From Arthrobacter cryoconiti (lineage in GTDB: Bacteria > Actinomycetota > Actinomycetes > Actinomycetales > Micrococcaceae): a stretch of 64,000 bases of DNA. Shown here in pieces: positions 45,434 to 54,727 of this stretch (its first letter is position 1; each line of letters starts with the position of its first letter). Made by a program: the position numbers and the translations under genes. The stretch spans positions 62,001 to 126,000 of the forward strand of contig NZ_JAJJBU010000023.1 in NCBI RefSeq assembly GCF_020905375.1. The letters run 5' to 3'. The notes under the pieces were generated by a model, which was not told where the DNA came from, ran no database searches, and saw nothing but the letters and a program-made list of their open reading frames with translations.

Positions 45434-46537
45434 ATGAGTGCATCTCTTGCCACTTCGGAGGATCCATCCGCTGCCGAACAAGCTGCTTTTGTCACAGCAG
45501 TTGCGCAGAGACTGGCAACATTCATGGCGGAGAAACGCACGTTTTTGGCGGAAATTTCACCGGAGTCGTTGGTTCTAGTTGATTCCATCAGGGATCTGGT
45601 CACTGGCGGCAAGCGCATGCGAGCAATCCTTTGCTATTGGGGCTGGCGAGGCGCAGGTGGCGCGGATAGCTCGGAAGCGATTGTCACCGCTGGTGCTGCA
45701 CTAGAACTTTTTCAGGCCGCAGCCCTCATTCATGATGACATCATCGACCGTTCAGATACCCGCCGTGGGGGCCCCAGTGTCCACCGCCGGTTCAGCGCTC
45801 TCCATGCGCAGAACGGATGGGCGCTTGACGAAGAGCGTTTCGGGAACGCAGCCGCAATTCTCACCGGTGACCTCTGTCTGTCCTTTAGTGAGGAGATGTT
45901 CGCGAACCTTGGCAACACCGCGAGCAGCCACGCTCGGTGGGTTTTCAACACCATGCGCACTGAGGTTATGGCCGGACAGTATCTCGATATCCTCGAGGAA
46001 GTTTCCGGCCCCGGGAAACCGCACGAGACTGCTGTGGCCCGAGCAGCAGCAATCATCCGGTATAAAAGTGCCAAATACTCCTCCGAGCATCCGCTAGTTC
46101 TAGGTGGCGCCCTTGCTGGGGCACCGCAGAAATTGTTGAACGGCTACAGTGCCTTTGCTCTACCGCTGGGAGAGGCGTTCCAGTTGCGCGACGACGTTCT
46201 GGGAGTATTTGGTGATCCTGCTAAAACAGGTAAGCCCGCCGGCGACGATCTACGTGAGGGGAAGCGGACCGTCCTGATAGGTTTGACGATCGAAGCCGCA
46301 GGGAAAGCGGACCGCGACTTCGTGGACTCGAATCTAGGACGTTCGGACATGAGTGAAGCGGACATTGAAAGAATCTGTGCCATTATCTTTTCTTCCCAAG
46401 CATTGGCGCGCACCGAGGAAATGATCGATTCCTTGAGCGGATCCGCATTTTCGGCTCTGGCTGAGCTCCCTATCGCCAACGACGTCAGCTATGCCCTTTC
46501 ACTCTTGGGTCAGGGTGCGGTCTCGCGGACGGCTTAG
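45434..46537 (+). CDS. idsA: Polyprenyl diphosphate synthase (IdsA-like)
   Basis: Trans-type prenyltransferase that elongates isoprenoid diphosphates, likely to GGPP or longer. In 367 residues the first Asp-rich motif is LIHDDIIDRSDTRRG and the second QLRDDVLGVFGDPAKTGKP; GGKRMRA near residue 60 is also conserved. By synteny it corresponds to the idsA2 position of mycobacteria. Chain length cannot be read off by eye. A strong terminator follows. Confidence 0.93.
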   Translation: MSASLATSEDPSAAEQAAFVTAVAQRLATFMAEKRTFLAEISPESLVLVDSIRDLVTGGKRMRAILCYWGWRGAGGADSSEAIVTAGAALELFQAAALIHDDIIDRSDTRRGGPSVHRRFSALHAQNGWALDEERFGNAAAILTGDLCLSFSEEMFANLGNTASSHARWVFNTMRTEVMAGQYLDILEEVSGPGKPHETAVARAAAIIRYKSAKYSSEHPLVLGGALAGAPQKLLNGYSAFALPLGEAFQLRDDVLGVFGDPAKTGKPAGDDLREGKRTVLIGLTIEAAGKADRDFVDSNLGRSDMSEADIERICAIIFSSQALARTEEMIDSLSGSAFSALAELPIANDVSYALSLLGQGAVSRTA

Positions 46538-46572
46538 CGACGGCGGAAATGAAATTAGTAACGCCGATAAAT

Positions 46573-46602
46573 AAGGCCAGCCCACACGAGAGGGCTGGCC
46601 TT
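46573..46602. terminator. Bidirectional terminator between idsA and the Rv2175c-like gene
   Basis: Arms AAGGCCAGCCC (46573-46583) and GGGCTGGCCTT (46592-46602), 11 bp perfect with an 8-base loop, lie between converging genes. Confidence 0.85.
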
Positions 46603-46648
46603 GAACGTTGTGGCCGGAGAGGTCACGGTGGGATTATCTAACGCTGGG

Positions 46649-47002
46649 CTACCAGCCCAAGGCAGCGGCCCTGCGACGAATCTCAGTTTTTCTTCCGGCG
46701 TGCAGTGCATCAATCGGGCGGCCCGGCAGCGATTCATCTGCTGTGAATAGCCACACAATTGCTTCCTCGTCACCGAAGCCAGCGTCGTGAAGAACCGTAA
46801 TGGTGCCTCGGAGGCTTTCTATAATGTGGTCGTCCATAAACAACCCAGCCGGCACGGCCCTGATATTCCGCTCGCCTATGCGGGCAGCTAACAAGGATCC
46901 ATCCTTGATAAGCGCATGGACTTTGGTGACCGAAACATCAAGCTTTTCTGCGACGTCAGGCAGGGGCAACCATTCACTGACGACATTTTCAACATTACTC
47001 AC
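46649..47002 (-). CDS. Rv2175c-like winged-helix DNA-binding protein
   Basis: A 117-residue protein from GTG 47002 (SNVENVVSEWLPLPDVAEKLDVSVTKV in outline) with an N-terminal excisionase-like helix-turn-helix (about 10-60) and the C-terminal domain typical of Rv2175c (GRPIDALHAGRKTEIRRRAAALGW). In Mycobacterium tuberculosis Rv2175c is a DNA-binding substrate of PknL, encoded next door. Here a Ser/Thr kinase lies 1.7 kb away, so the same relation is plausible. The regulated genes are unknown. Confidence 0.9.
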   Translation of the reverse strand: MSNVENVVSEWLPLPDVAEKLDVSVTKVHALIKDGSLLAARIGERNIRAVPAGLFMDDHIIESLRGTITVLHDAGFGDEEAIVWLFTADESLPGRPIDALHAGRKTEIRRRAAALGW

Positions 47003-47208
47003 CCCACAAGGTTCCCACAAAGTTGTGGGAGCCGCACACTTGTGCGAGGGCACACCGACGGTACTTCTTGCCGCAAAGGACTATTTTTCCTCCACCGGAG
47101 TACTCATAAAGCTGATTGTTTGATCCATGTGGTGTAAATTCACATTATCCACATCAGTATCATCATCATCACTAGCACCATCCCTACCGGAACCTAGAGG
47201 ACGGCCCC

Positions 47209-48588
47209 ATGACTTCCCCCACCACGTCGAGGACTGGATCGGCCACGAGTAAGCAACTGGCCGCCGTCGCCACCGCCGCAATCCCCGTGATTATGCTCTC
47301 TTCGCTGGCTATGGCCCAGCCAGCAGCCGCAACGGCCCCAACGGGACCTAAGGTGCTTCCAACGGCAGTCACCCATGGAGGGCTGGCGACGGCACTCACC
47401 AGAGCCCCGGCAGTGGCCGGAATTTCGACATCTGTGGTTGCCGGGACTTTGCCAGCTGGCATAATTCCACAGGCGCCTGCTTCCCCCGCCAACTACACTG
47501 TGGTGGATGGGGACACCGTCTCCGGTATCTGCGCAGCACTGGGTTTATCAACGGTCGAAGTACTCGCTTTGAACAAGCTAAGTGCTGAGACAGTCATCCA
47601 CCCAGGCCAAATTCTGGCGCTCGGCCCCAATGCCGCGGCACCCGCAGCCGCACCCGCACAGACGCCGCATGAGGGCGCTTCGGACTACATAGTTGTCGGG
47701 GGGGATACCATCAGCTCGATCGCCGCACACCACGGATTGAGTACTGCTGACCTACTCGCCACCAATGGCATGAATGCCATCAGCAATACCATCTATCCGG
47801 GTCAAAAAATCAAGCTCAGCGCGCAAGCGTCCGCTTCAAGCCAAGCGCCGACGTCCGTTGCGCCGACACCTGTCGCATCGCAAGCAACACCCGCATCAAC
47901 GGGCAGCTACGTAATTTCAGCAGGAGACACCCTCTCTTCGATCGCAGCCCACCATGGTGTGAGCGCTGGCGCACTTGCCGCAGCAAACGGCATTGCCGAC
48001 AACGGAACCATCTACGCCGGGAAGTCGTTATCCATCCCTGGAGTCACTTCTGCTGCCAGCAGCGTCGAGCCCATAGGCACCAGCGCATTGACCGCCGACC
48101 AGGCTGTTCCTAGCACATTCTTGCACTACACATACCCGCAAGCTGTAGTGGCAGATGCCAACAAGAACAAGGCCGCCCTCCTGGCAGCTCCTGCTCCTTC
48201 CACTGCACAGATGAAAGAACTAGTGGTCCGCACGGCAGCAAGTATGGGCGTCGACCCGGCTCTGGCGCTGGCCTTTGCACAGCAGGAATCCGGATTCCGT
48301 CATCAGGTCGTCTCCCCCGCCAATGCCATTGGGACAATGCAAGTGATTCCCGACGCCGGCGAATGGGCCGCAGGGCTGGTTGGCCATCCACTGAACTTGC
48401 TAGACCCACAAGACAACGTCACGGCCGGTGTCGCCATCATTCGGGCACTTCTACGCGATGCTCCCACCGAAGACGAGGGAATCGCTGGCTACTACCAGGG
48501 ACAATACTCCGTCTCCCTTTATGGCATGTATCCCGACACCGTGAACTATGTTGCTGGCGTAAAGGCCAAGCGGGACTTGTTCCGTTAA
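47209..48588 (+). CDS. Secreted three-LysM peptidoglycan hydrolase (lytic transglycosylase type)
   Basis: Exported wall enzyme of 459 residues. A signal peptide (about 1-45) leads to three LysM domains (about 97-145, 160-205 and 230-278; YTVVDGDTVSGICAALG, YIVVGGDTISSIAAHHG, YVISAGDTLSSIAAHHG) joined by Ala/Pro linkers, then a C-terminal SLT-like domain (about 335-459) with the presumed catalytic Glu in ALAFAQQESGFR and the flanking AIGTMQVIP. GAGGAC precedes the ATG. Between the DNA-binding protein and the kinase, it suggests wall remodelling under kinase control (inferred). Confidence 0.9.
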   Translation: MTSPTTSRTGSATSKQLAAVATAAIPVIMLSSLAMAQPAAATAPTGPKVLPTAVTHGGLATALTRAPAVAGISTSVVAGTLPAGIIPQAPASPANYTVVDGDTVSGICAALGLSTVEVLALNKLSAETVIHPGQILALGPNAAAPAAAPAQTPHEGASDYIVVGGDTISSIAAHHGLSTADLLATNGMNAISNTIYPGQKIKLSAQASASSQAPTSVAPTPVASQATPASTGSYVISAGDTLSSIAAHHGVSAGALAAANGIADNGTIYAGKSLSIPGVTSAASSVEPIGTSALTADQAVPSTFLHYTYPQAVVADANKNKAALLAAPAPSTAQMKELVVRTAASMGVDPALALAFAQQESGFRHQVVSPANAIGTMQVIPDAGEWAAGLVGHPLNLLDPQDNVTAGVAIIRALLRDAPTEDEGIAGYYQGQYSVSLYGMYPDTVNYVAGVKAKRDLFR

Positions 48589-48626
48589 CCATCCATTGGC
48601 GCTACTGGTGAATGTGCACAGCAGTT

Positions 48627-48657
48627 GAAGGCCTCGGCGAGTGATGCCGGGGCCTTC
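48627..48657 (+). terminator. Hairpin terminator after the LysM gene
   Basis: GAAGGCC (48627-48633) pairs with GGCCTTC (48651-48657), with CGGC/GCCG extending inside the loop. It separates the LysM gene from the kinase. Confidence 0.65.
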
Positions 48658-48682
48658 CGCTTTCACCGCCTAAGATCGAAGA

Positions 48683-50767
48683 GTGCAAGATGTACCCCAT
48701 GACCCCCTGATCGGGTCCACAGTTGATAATCGCTACCTAGTATTGTCCAAGGTGGCACGCGGCGGCATGTCCACCGTCTATCTAGCTACTGACATTCGAC
48801 TCAACCGAAACATCGCGTTGAAAATCCTGCATCCACATCTCGCTATGGACGATGCGTTCATTGAACGTCTCAAGCGTGAGGCTTGGAGTGCAGCGAGCCT
48901 TTCCCATCCCCATGTAGTGCAAATCCACGATCATGGCGTCAGCACCGAACACGCCTATCTGGTCCTGGAATATATCCACGGCCAGACGCTCCGTGACCTC
49001 ATTAATGCACGTGGCCCCATGACACCCCGGCAGGCTCTACAACTTCTAGACCCCATTGTGGAGGGCTTGGCAGCAGCACATGGCGCAGGTTTGGTGCACC
49101 GGGATGTTAAACCGGAAAATGTGCTCCTCGATACCAATAACTGGGTAAAGATCGGCGATTTTGGTCTCTCCCGAGCCGTGACAACAACCACCAACACGGC
49201 GCCGTTGATGGGCACAGTCGGGTACATTGCACCGGAGTTGGTCACGGGCTCTGGCGGCGATGCAAGGAGTGATATCTACTCCGCGGGAATCATACTCTAC
49301 GAGCTGCTAACAGGCAGCCAGCCATTCGAAGGTGACGTGAGCTTCGCAGTGGCCATGGCCCACGTCCGCGACGAGGTTCCACGCCCGTCAGCTGCAATCC
49401 CCGGATTGCCCGCGGAGATGGACGAACTTGTCAGCTACATGTGCGCCAAAGACCCTGATAACCGTCCTGCAAATGGCTCAGCACTCCTGGAAGACTTACG
49501 CCACATCCGCAGCACGCTCACTCCGGCTGAGCTAGACTCCGGCGGCGCATTTGCGGAAGGTACCGGAGCGGGATTTGCAGGTCAAGACGGCGCAGAATGC
49601 CAGCTTGCCGACTCCGAATATCCGACCACCGTTTTAGACCGCGGCTACGACCATGACGCGACATCAGCGCAAGCTTCATCACGGTCGACATCGGCGGATA
49701 TGACCACGCTCATTCCAACGCACACCCATCCAACGAGCGTGCTACCAGGTGGCAGGGCGCTGTACGTGGAGGAGCCAGCCGAACCAGCCCCACTGTCTAA
49801 ACAGCAGAAACGGACAGAAGCCAAGGCTTTGGCGAAGTCAGCTGCCATCCCCGTCAAGAAGCTGGGGCCGGCACATCCGCGCCGGCGCGCAGCCATCTGG
49901 ATCACAGTAGTTGCAGTGCTCGCAGTGCTGCTCGCATATGCGGGCTGGTTCTTGGCCCTCGGCCCTGGAGCACTGACAACTGTGCCAGAGGTACACAATA
50001 AGACAGTCGCCCAGGCGCAGGCCAGTCTCCATGCTGAAGGCTTTGACAAGATCTCCACGACGGATGTTTATGACGAGAGTGTCGCCGTCGGCTTGGTGGT
50101 GAACACCGATCCCGCCAACGGTGCGTCCCAGCGTCGGTTTCTTGGTGTGACACTCATGGTCTCCAAAGGGCCGGTCATGTATTCAGTCCCGGACCTTGGC
50201 GGGAAGACACTGGCCGACGCAAAGGTTTCTCTCGTTAACGCTCACCTCGACGTTGGCCCTGTCACTGAGGCGTACGACGCTAAGGTTCCCGCCGGGACTG
50301 TCGTGAGCCAGGACCCTGCCTCCGGACTGGAATTCCGTGGTGGAACCAAGATCAACTTAGTGGTATCCAAAGGACCGCAACCCATTGCCGTCCCGTCCGT
50401 CGTAGGCAAGACCTCAGGTGACGCCCAAGCCGCCATCAAAGCGGTTGGCTTGCTAGCCGTCGTCGCACCTGAACAAGTCAACAGCGCGACTGTTCCAGCG
50501 GGCGCTATCGTCGCCCAATCACCAGAATCCGGTGAGCTTCCCCCGGGCAGTTCGATCACTCTCACGGTGTCCAAGGGACCCAAGATGGTAATGGTCCCGG
50601 ATGTTGTCGGTAAACAAGTAGGCGCGGCGACCGCTCAGCTTAAAGCTCTTGGCTTCGATGTCCAGGTGAAAAACCTGCTGGGCGGCTTCTTCGGAACAGT
50701 CCGTTTCCAAGATCCCCAAGGCGTCAACGCGCCGGAAGGAAGTACCGTGACCTTGCAGGTAATCTAG
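48683..50767 (+). CDS. Transmembrane Ser/Thr protein kinase with four PASTA domains
   Basis: A 694-residue receptor kinase. Cytoplasmic kinase domain about 17-275: ATP loop ARGGMSTVY, catalytic Lys47 (IALKIL), HRD Asp141 in HRDVKPENVLLD, DFG at 159-161 and APE in YIAPELVTG. A Ser/Thr-rich linker, membrane helix (about 397-420) and four extracellular PASTA domains follow (from VPEVHNKTVAQAQ, VPDLGGKTLADAK, VPSVVGKTSGDAQ, VPDVVGKQVGAAT), which bind peptidoglycan fragments. GTG 48683 is the start. The locus equals that of mycobacterial pknL, but PknL has no PASTA; this protein looks like PknB by architecture. Likely substrates nearby are the Rv2175c-like protein and division proteins (inferred). 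Confidence 0.95.
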   Translation: MQDVPHDPLIGSTVDNRYLVLSKVARGGMSTVYLATDIRLNRNIALKILHPHLAMDDAFIERLKREAWSAASLSHPHVVQIHDHGVSTEHAYLVLEYIHGQTLRDLINARGPMTPRQALQLLDPIVEGLAAAHGAGLVHRDVKPENVLLDTNNWVKIGDFGLSRAVTTTTNTAPLMGTVGYIAPELVTGSGGDARSDIYSAGIILYELLTGSQPFEGDVSFAVAMAHVRDEVPRPSAAIPGLPAEMDELVSYMCAKDPDNRPANGSALLEDLRHIRSTLTPAELDSGGAFAEGTGAGFAGQDGAECQLADSEYPTTVLDRGYDHDATSAQASSRSTSADMTTLIPTHTHPTSVLPGGRALYVEEPAEPAPLSKQQKRTEAKALAKSAAIPVKKLGPAHPRRRAAIWITVVAVLAVLLAYAGWFLALGPGALTTVPEVHNKTVAQAQASLHAEGFDKISTTDVYDESVAVGLVVNTDPANGASQRRFLGVTLMVSKGPVMYSVPDLGGKTLADAKVSLVNAHLDVGPVTEAYDAKVPAGTVVSQDPASGLEFRGGTKINLVVSKGPQPIAVPSVVGKTSGDAQAAIKAVGLLAVVAPEQVNSATVPAGAIVAQSPESGELPPGSSITLTVSKGPKMVMVPDVVGKQVGAATAQLKALGFDVQVKNLLGGFFGTVRFQDPQGVNAPEGSTVTLQVI

Positions 50768-50832
50768 GACTGTCACCACCTGCTTTCACGACAGCTTGCT
50801 TTCACACCCCGCTTTGCTTTGCACTGCTTCTT

Positions 50833-52230
50833 TTATTTGCTTTGGCCTAATGCGCCGGCAACTAAAAATGCCATCTCAAGTGACTGCTTATGGTTCAGAC
50901 GGGGGTCACAGACAGATTCGTAACCGGTGAGAAACGCTTCCTGATCGACGGGGTCAGCGCCACCGAGGCACTCAGCAACGTCGTCCCCGGTCATCTCCAC
51001 GTGCAGCCCACCAGGGAAGGTGCCCAGTGCCCGGTGAACTTCAAAGAAGCCACGAACTTCATCGATGACGTCATCGAAATTGCGCGTCTTATAACCGTTG
51101 GGGGAAGTAACAGTGTTGCCGTGCATAGGATCCGTCACCCACAGTACCTGCGCTCCGGAAGCCGTGACTTTCTCTACTAAGTTTGGAAGTTTCTCCCGGA
51201 TGTTCTTAGCACCCATGCGGGTGATGAACGTCAGACGCCCGGGCTCCCGGTTCGGGTCCAGCTTCTCAATGAGGCGCAGAGCGTCGTCAGGAGACGTGGT
51301 TGGTCCAAGCTTGACGCCAATAGGGTTACGCACACGCGAGAGGAAGTCCACGTGAGCTTGGTCCAGATCGCGCGTGCGCTCTCCGATCCAGAGGAAGTGC
51401 GCGGACGTGTCGTAGGGCAGTCCAGTCCGCGAATCGATGCGCGTCAAGGCTCTTTCGTAGTCCAGTAATAACGCCTCGTGGCTGGCGAAAAACTCAACCC
51501 GCTTGAGCGCTTCAAAATCAGCCCCACAAGAGGCCATGAATTTGATCGCGTTATCAATGTCTTTGGCGAGCTTCTCATAGCGGCTGTGAGCAGGATTGGA
51601 GGTGAAGCCCCGATTCCATTCATGCACCAGGCGCAGATCCGCGAAGCCACCCTGGGTAAAGGCCCGGATCAAGTTTAAGGTGGACGCTGAGGTATGGTAC
51701 GCCTTGAGCATCCGGGCCGGGTCATGCCGGCGTGATTCCGAAGTGAACGCGTAGCCATTGACGATGTCCCCGCGGTAGGCGGGTAAAGTCACGCCATCAC
51801 GTGTTTCATCGTTGGAAGAACGCGGCTTGGCAAATTGGCCCGCCATCCTTCCCATCTTGATCACGGGGAGTTGGGCTCCGTATGTGAGCACGACAGCCAT
51901 CTGCAAGATCGTCTTGACGCGAGAACTGATTTTATCAGCGGTGGCCGCTTCAAAGGTTTCCGCACAGTCACCGCCCTGGAGCAGAAATGCTTTTCCCTGG
52001 GCAGCCTGAGCTAGCCGGGAACGTAGCACGTCAACTTCCCCGGCGAACACCAACGGCGGAAGCGAGGAGAGCTCCGTGACCGTGGGGGCAAAATCCGGAG
52101 AGTCCGTCCAAGTGGGCTGCTGTGCCGCAACTAGCTGGCGCCAATCATCCAAGCCGGGATAGACGGCGGCACCTGGGACGGGAATACCTGATGGACGTGC
52201 ATACGTTGGCGCAGTGGTTTGATCAGTCAC
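50833..52230 (-). CDS. aroG: 3-deoxy-D-arabino-heptulosonate 7-phosphate synthase, class II
   Basis: First step of aromatic amino acid synthesis, from phosphoenolpyruvate and erythrose 4-phosphate. In 465 residues the class II (plant-type) motifs AFLLQGGDCAETF, QFAKPRS, LVHEWNRGF, ASHEALLLDYERAL, WIGERTR, GVKLGPT and WVTDPMHGNT are present, with metal ligands among them (Cys of GGDC, His of PMHGNT, Glu/Asp in the C-terminal part). GTG 52230 is the start. Synteny with aroG beside pknL in mycobacteria holds. Class I relatives differ greatly in sequence. Confidence 0.97.
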   Translation of the reverse strand: MTDQTTAPTYARPSGIPVPGAAVYPGLDDWRQLVAAQQPTWTDSPDFAPTVTELSSLPPLVFAGEVDVLRSRLAQAAQGKAFLLQGGDCAETFEAATADKISSRVKTILQMAVVLTYGAQLPVIKMGRMAGQFAKPRSSNDETRDGVTLPAYRGDIVNGYAFTSESRRHDPARMLKAYHTSASTLNLIRAFTQGGFADLRLVHEWNRGFTSNPAHSRYEKLAKDIDNAIKFMASCGADFEALKRVEFFASHEALLLDYERALTRIDSRTGLPYDTSAHFLWIGERTRDLDQAHVDFLSRVRNPIGVKLGPTTSPDDALRLIEKLDPNREPGRLTFITRMGAKNIREKLPNLVEKVTASGAQVLWVTDPMHGNTVTSPNGYKTRNFDDVIDEVRGFFEVHRALGTFPGGLHVEMTGDDVAECLGGADPVDQEAFLTGYESVCDPRLNHKQSLEMAFLVAGALGQSK

Positions 52231-52339
52231 CTCTCAAGCGTATCCCGCTATCCCGCCTGCATCACAACCGGTCCAAGTCATGAGATGGCGGCATTGAACC
52301 GGGCGGGCGTTGCTTAAGCACCGCCAGAATGGGAGGACA

Positions 52340-53230
52340 TCACTTATGCTCCGGCGTACCTTCGGCAGAGTCCGGGGCGGAGGCCGGCGGAATCTGCGCC
52401 GGGTTTGAACCGGAAGTCGCTTCGCTTGGAGCGCCGATAACTGTCACTGTGCCGGGTGCCACGGTCGCGGAAGGCGCCATGCGAACGGCTTCTCCGGCCT
52501 TCTTGGGATGCTCCGAACCTTCTTGGTCCTTCGCGGACTTTTTAGCCTTATCCGCAGCGATCTTCTCCTTCACCGTACCGGCGTAGGAATCTACATATTC
52601 TTGCCCGGAGAGCCGCATGAGCTCATACATGATCTCATCTGTCACGGACCGTTGGACGAACCGATCATCTTCCAAGCCCTGATACCGGCTAAAGTCCATC
52701 GGTTCACCAAAAATAACCCCCAACCGGCGAATATTAGGGATGCGCCTACCGATGGGCTGAACCTTATCCGTACCAATCATGGCAACCGGAATCACCGGTA
52801 CGTTTGCACTCAGAATCAGTTTCGCTACGCCCACCTTGCCGCGGTACAGACGGCCATCGGGGCTCCGGGTCCCCTCTGGGTAGATGCCCAGCAGCCCCCC
52901 TGCCTTGAGGACGTCGACTCCCGTGTTGAGCGAACTAGCGGACGCTGCGCCACCTGAACGGTCCATGGGGAGCTGGTTTGTCAGCTTGAAAAAAGCTGCA
53001 GTCAGCCTGCCTTTGATGCCCCGCCCGGTGAAATAGTCACTCTTAGCCAAGAACACAACAGGTCGCGGAACCATCAAGGGCATAAAGATAGAGTCAGAAA
53101 ATGAAAGGTGGTTGCTGGCGAGAACGGCGGGCCCCTCAAGGGGCAGATTGTCCAAACCCTTGGTCCACGGGCGAAACAACAATTTCAGGACCGGCCCCAA
53201 GAAGACCTTCTTTAGCACCCAATAAATCAC
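52340..53230 (-). CDS. 1-acyl-sn-glycerol-3-phosphate acyltransferase family protein
   Basis: Membrane-associated PlsC-type acyltransferase. I take GTG 53230 (VIYWVLKKVFL), giving 296 residues; the frame runs to 53254. The HX4D catalytic motif is SNHLSFSDSIFMP (about 48-60) and the phosphate-binding motif YPEGTRSPDG near 125, preceded by a hydrophobic N-terminus. A charged low-complexity C-terminal tail (about 240-296) is rich in Lys, Glu, Pro and Ala. It fits Rv2182c of mycobacteria by position. The acyl acceptor is not certain; phosphatidic acid synthesis is the default. Confidence 0.9.
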   Translation of the reverse strand: MIYWVLKKVFLGPVLKLLFRPWTKGLDNLPLEGPAVLASNHLSFSDSIFMPLMVPRPVVFLAKSDYFTGRGIKGRLTAAFFKLTNQLPMDRSGGAASASSLNTGVDVLKAGGLLGIYPEGTRSPDGRLYRGKVGVAKLILSANVPVIPVAMIGTDKVQPIGRRIPNIRRLGVIFGEPMDFSRYQGLEDDRFVQRSVTDEIMYELMRLSGQEYVDSYAGTVKEKIAADKAKKSAKDQEGSEHPKKAGEAVRMAPSATVAPGTVTVIGAPSEATSGSNPAQIPPASAPDSAEGTPEHK

Positions 53231-53396
53231 AGTACGGTTCCTCTCCGGCGCCACGGAACGCAGCTATTATCATCCATGGCGTTACCCCGCCGTGCACGTA
53301 TCAACAGTAGTCTAGTAAGAGAGGTGCCCGTCGGCAGTCTACGACGCCGCAATACTTCGCCGCCAATGTTCCATATGAGGCAGTAATGGAGGTCCC

Positions 53397-54146
53397 ATGA
53401 CCACGCCACAGCAGTTCCGTTCTGACGGGCACGGCAGCATGGCCAGAGTTGGTGTCGCGCTCTGCCATGGTTTCACCGGCTCTCCCGTGAGCATGCTCGG
53501 CTGGAGCACCTATTTAGCCGATCAAGGATTCGCTGTAAACACGCCGCTCCTCGCAGGCCATGGCACCAGCTGGCAGGAACTTTCTCACACGCCTTGGGAA
53601 CATTGGTACCGCGACTTCGAAGCAGCCTATCTTGAATTATCAGCCCGGTGCGAGAGTGTCTTCGTCGCTGGGTTATCCATGGGCGGAGCCTTAGCGTTAA
53701 GGGTGGCGGCACACCACCCCGTGGCAGGAATCGCCCTCGTCAATCCGGGTTTGACATTTGATGACAAACGAGCGAAATATTCAGGCGTGCTCAAACACGT
53801 ACTCAAGAGTGTCCCGGCGATCGGTGATGACATCAAGGCGCCCGGCATTACAGAGGGCGCCTATACGCGAACACCCGTAGCGGCCGTCCACCAACTCTCT
53901 GCGCTGTTCAATGACACGCTTTCACTTCTTCCGCGCGTCACGGCTCCCACCCTAGTTTTTCGCTCCAGCGTTGACCATGTAGTCCCAGAATCCAGCTTGG
54001 ACGCCATTCGGGCCAGACTTGGCTCCTCGGAACTCGACGTGGTGCCGCTGAGCAACAGCTACCATGTTGCCACCATGGACAACGACGCCGAACTAATTTT
54101 CGCTTCCTCCAACGAATTTTTCCGGAGGCACGCAGGTGCAATCTGA
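53397..54146 (+). CDS. Alpha/beta hydrolase, carboxylesterase / monoacylglycerol lipase type
   Basis: A 249-residue esterase with HGFTGSPVSM (oxyanion region), nucleophile Ser in AGLSMGGALAL (about 94), Asp in SVDHVVP (about 200) and His in NSYHVATMD (about 226), a complete catalytic triad of the Est30-like group. GGAGG before the ATG. It overlaps the next gene by 11 bases and sits beside the acyltransferase and acyl-CoA ligase, so lipid or ester turnover is likely. The substrate cannot be read from sequence. Confidence 0.93.
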   Translation: MTTPQQFRSDGHGSMARVGVALCHGFTGSPVSMLGWSTYLADQGFAVNTPLLAGHGTSWQELSHTPWEHWYRDFEAAYLELSARCESVFVAGLSMGGALALRVAAHHPVAGIALVNPGLTFDDKRAKYSGVLKHVLKSVPAIGDDIKAPGITEGAYTRTPVAAVHQLSALFNDTLSLLPRVTAPTLVFRSSVDHVVPESSLDAIRARLGSSELDVVPLSNSYHVATMDNDAELIFASSNEFFRRHAGAI

Positions 54147-54717
54147 TCATGGGCACAGCACGCCCGATGCGAACGGCAACGACGAAGCCGTTTGGGCAGA
54201 TCTGGTGTCCAGACTCCAAGAGCCCAGCGATGCCTTTATGGACGGCACACTAGGCGGGGACCCTCTAGAAACGGGGATGGCTCCAGAGCAAAAAACCGTC
54301 AACGACTTCGATCCCTTGGGTGTGTGGCGTAAACAAAGCGAACCGGCGCCGACTGAACCGTCCTTTGAAGAGCTTTCCTTCAAGGGCGAGAGAACGAGCC
54401 AAAAGAACACCGAGTCCGCGATTGGGCAGAGCCCAGATTCCCGAGGACCCCGCGACTACCACGCCGACGAATTCGAAGAGGACTTTGTACCCCCGGAACC
54501 GCCCTCCCTGGCCGGCGTGGAACCCATCATTATGCTCTCTTGGATTGGTGCCGTGGGTGGCCCACTTTTCTTGGTCGTTGCCGCCATCTTCTGGCGCGGA
54601 ATTCCGTTCTTGGCCGTAATCGGGGTCATCATGGCATTTCTCGCCGGCACCGGTTACCTGCTGTTCAAGCTCCCCCACAGCCGCGAGAACGACGACGGCG
54701 ACGGCGCGGTGGTCTAA
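54136..54717 (+). CDS. Acidic protein with two C-terminal membrane helices, function unknown
   Basis: A 193-residue protein from GTG 54136, overlapping the esterase end by 11 bases. The N-terminal 125 residues are polar and acidic (Asp/Glu/Pro rich, low complexity); two membrane helices (about 133-153 and 155-175) follow with a short charged tail. The family is not recognised by eye, though short two-helix proteins with such acidic heads occur at this place in actinobacteria. Coupling to the esterase gene suggests joint expression. Confidence 0.8.
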   Translation: MQSDHGHSTPDANGNDEAVWADLVSRLQEPSDAFMDGTLGGDPLETGMAPEQKTVNDFDPLGVWRKQSEPAPTEPSFEELSFKGERTSQKNTESAIGQSPDSRGPRDYHADEFEEDFVPPEPPSLAGVEPIIMLSWIGAVGGPLFLVVAAIFWRGIPFLAVIGVIMAFLAGTGYLLFKLPHSRENDDGDGAVV

Positions 54718-54727
54718 AGCCGTCTGC

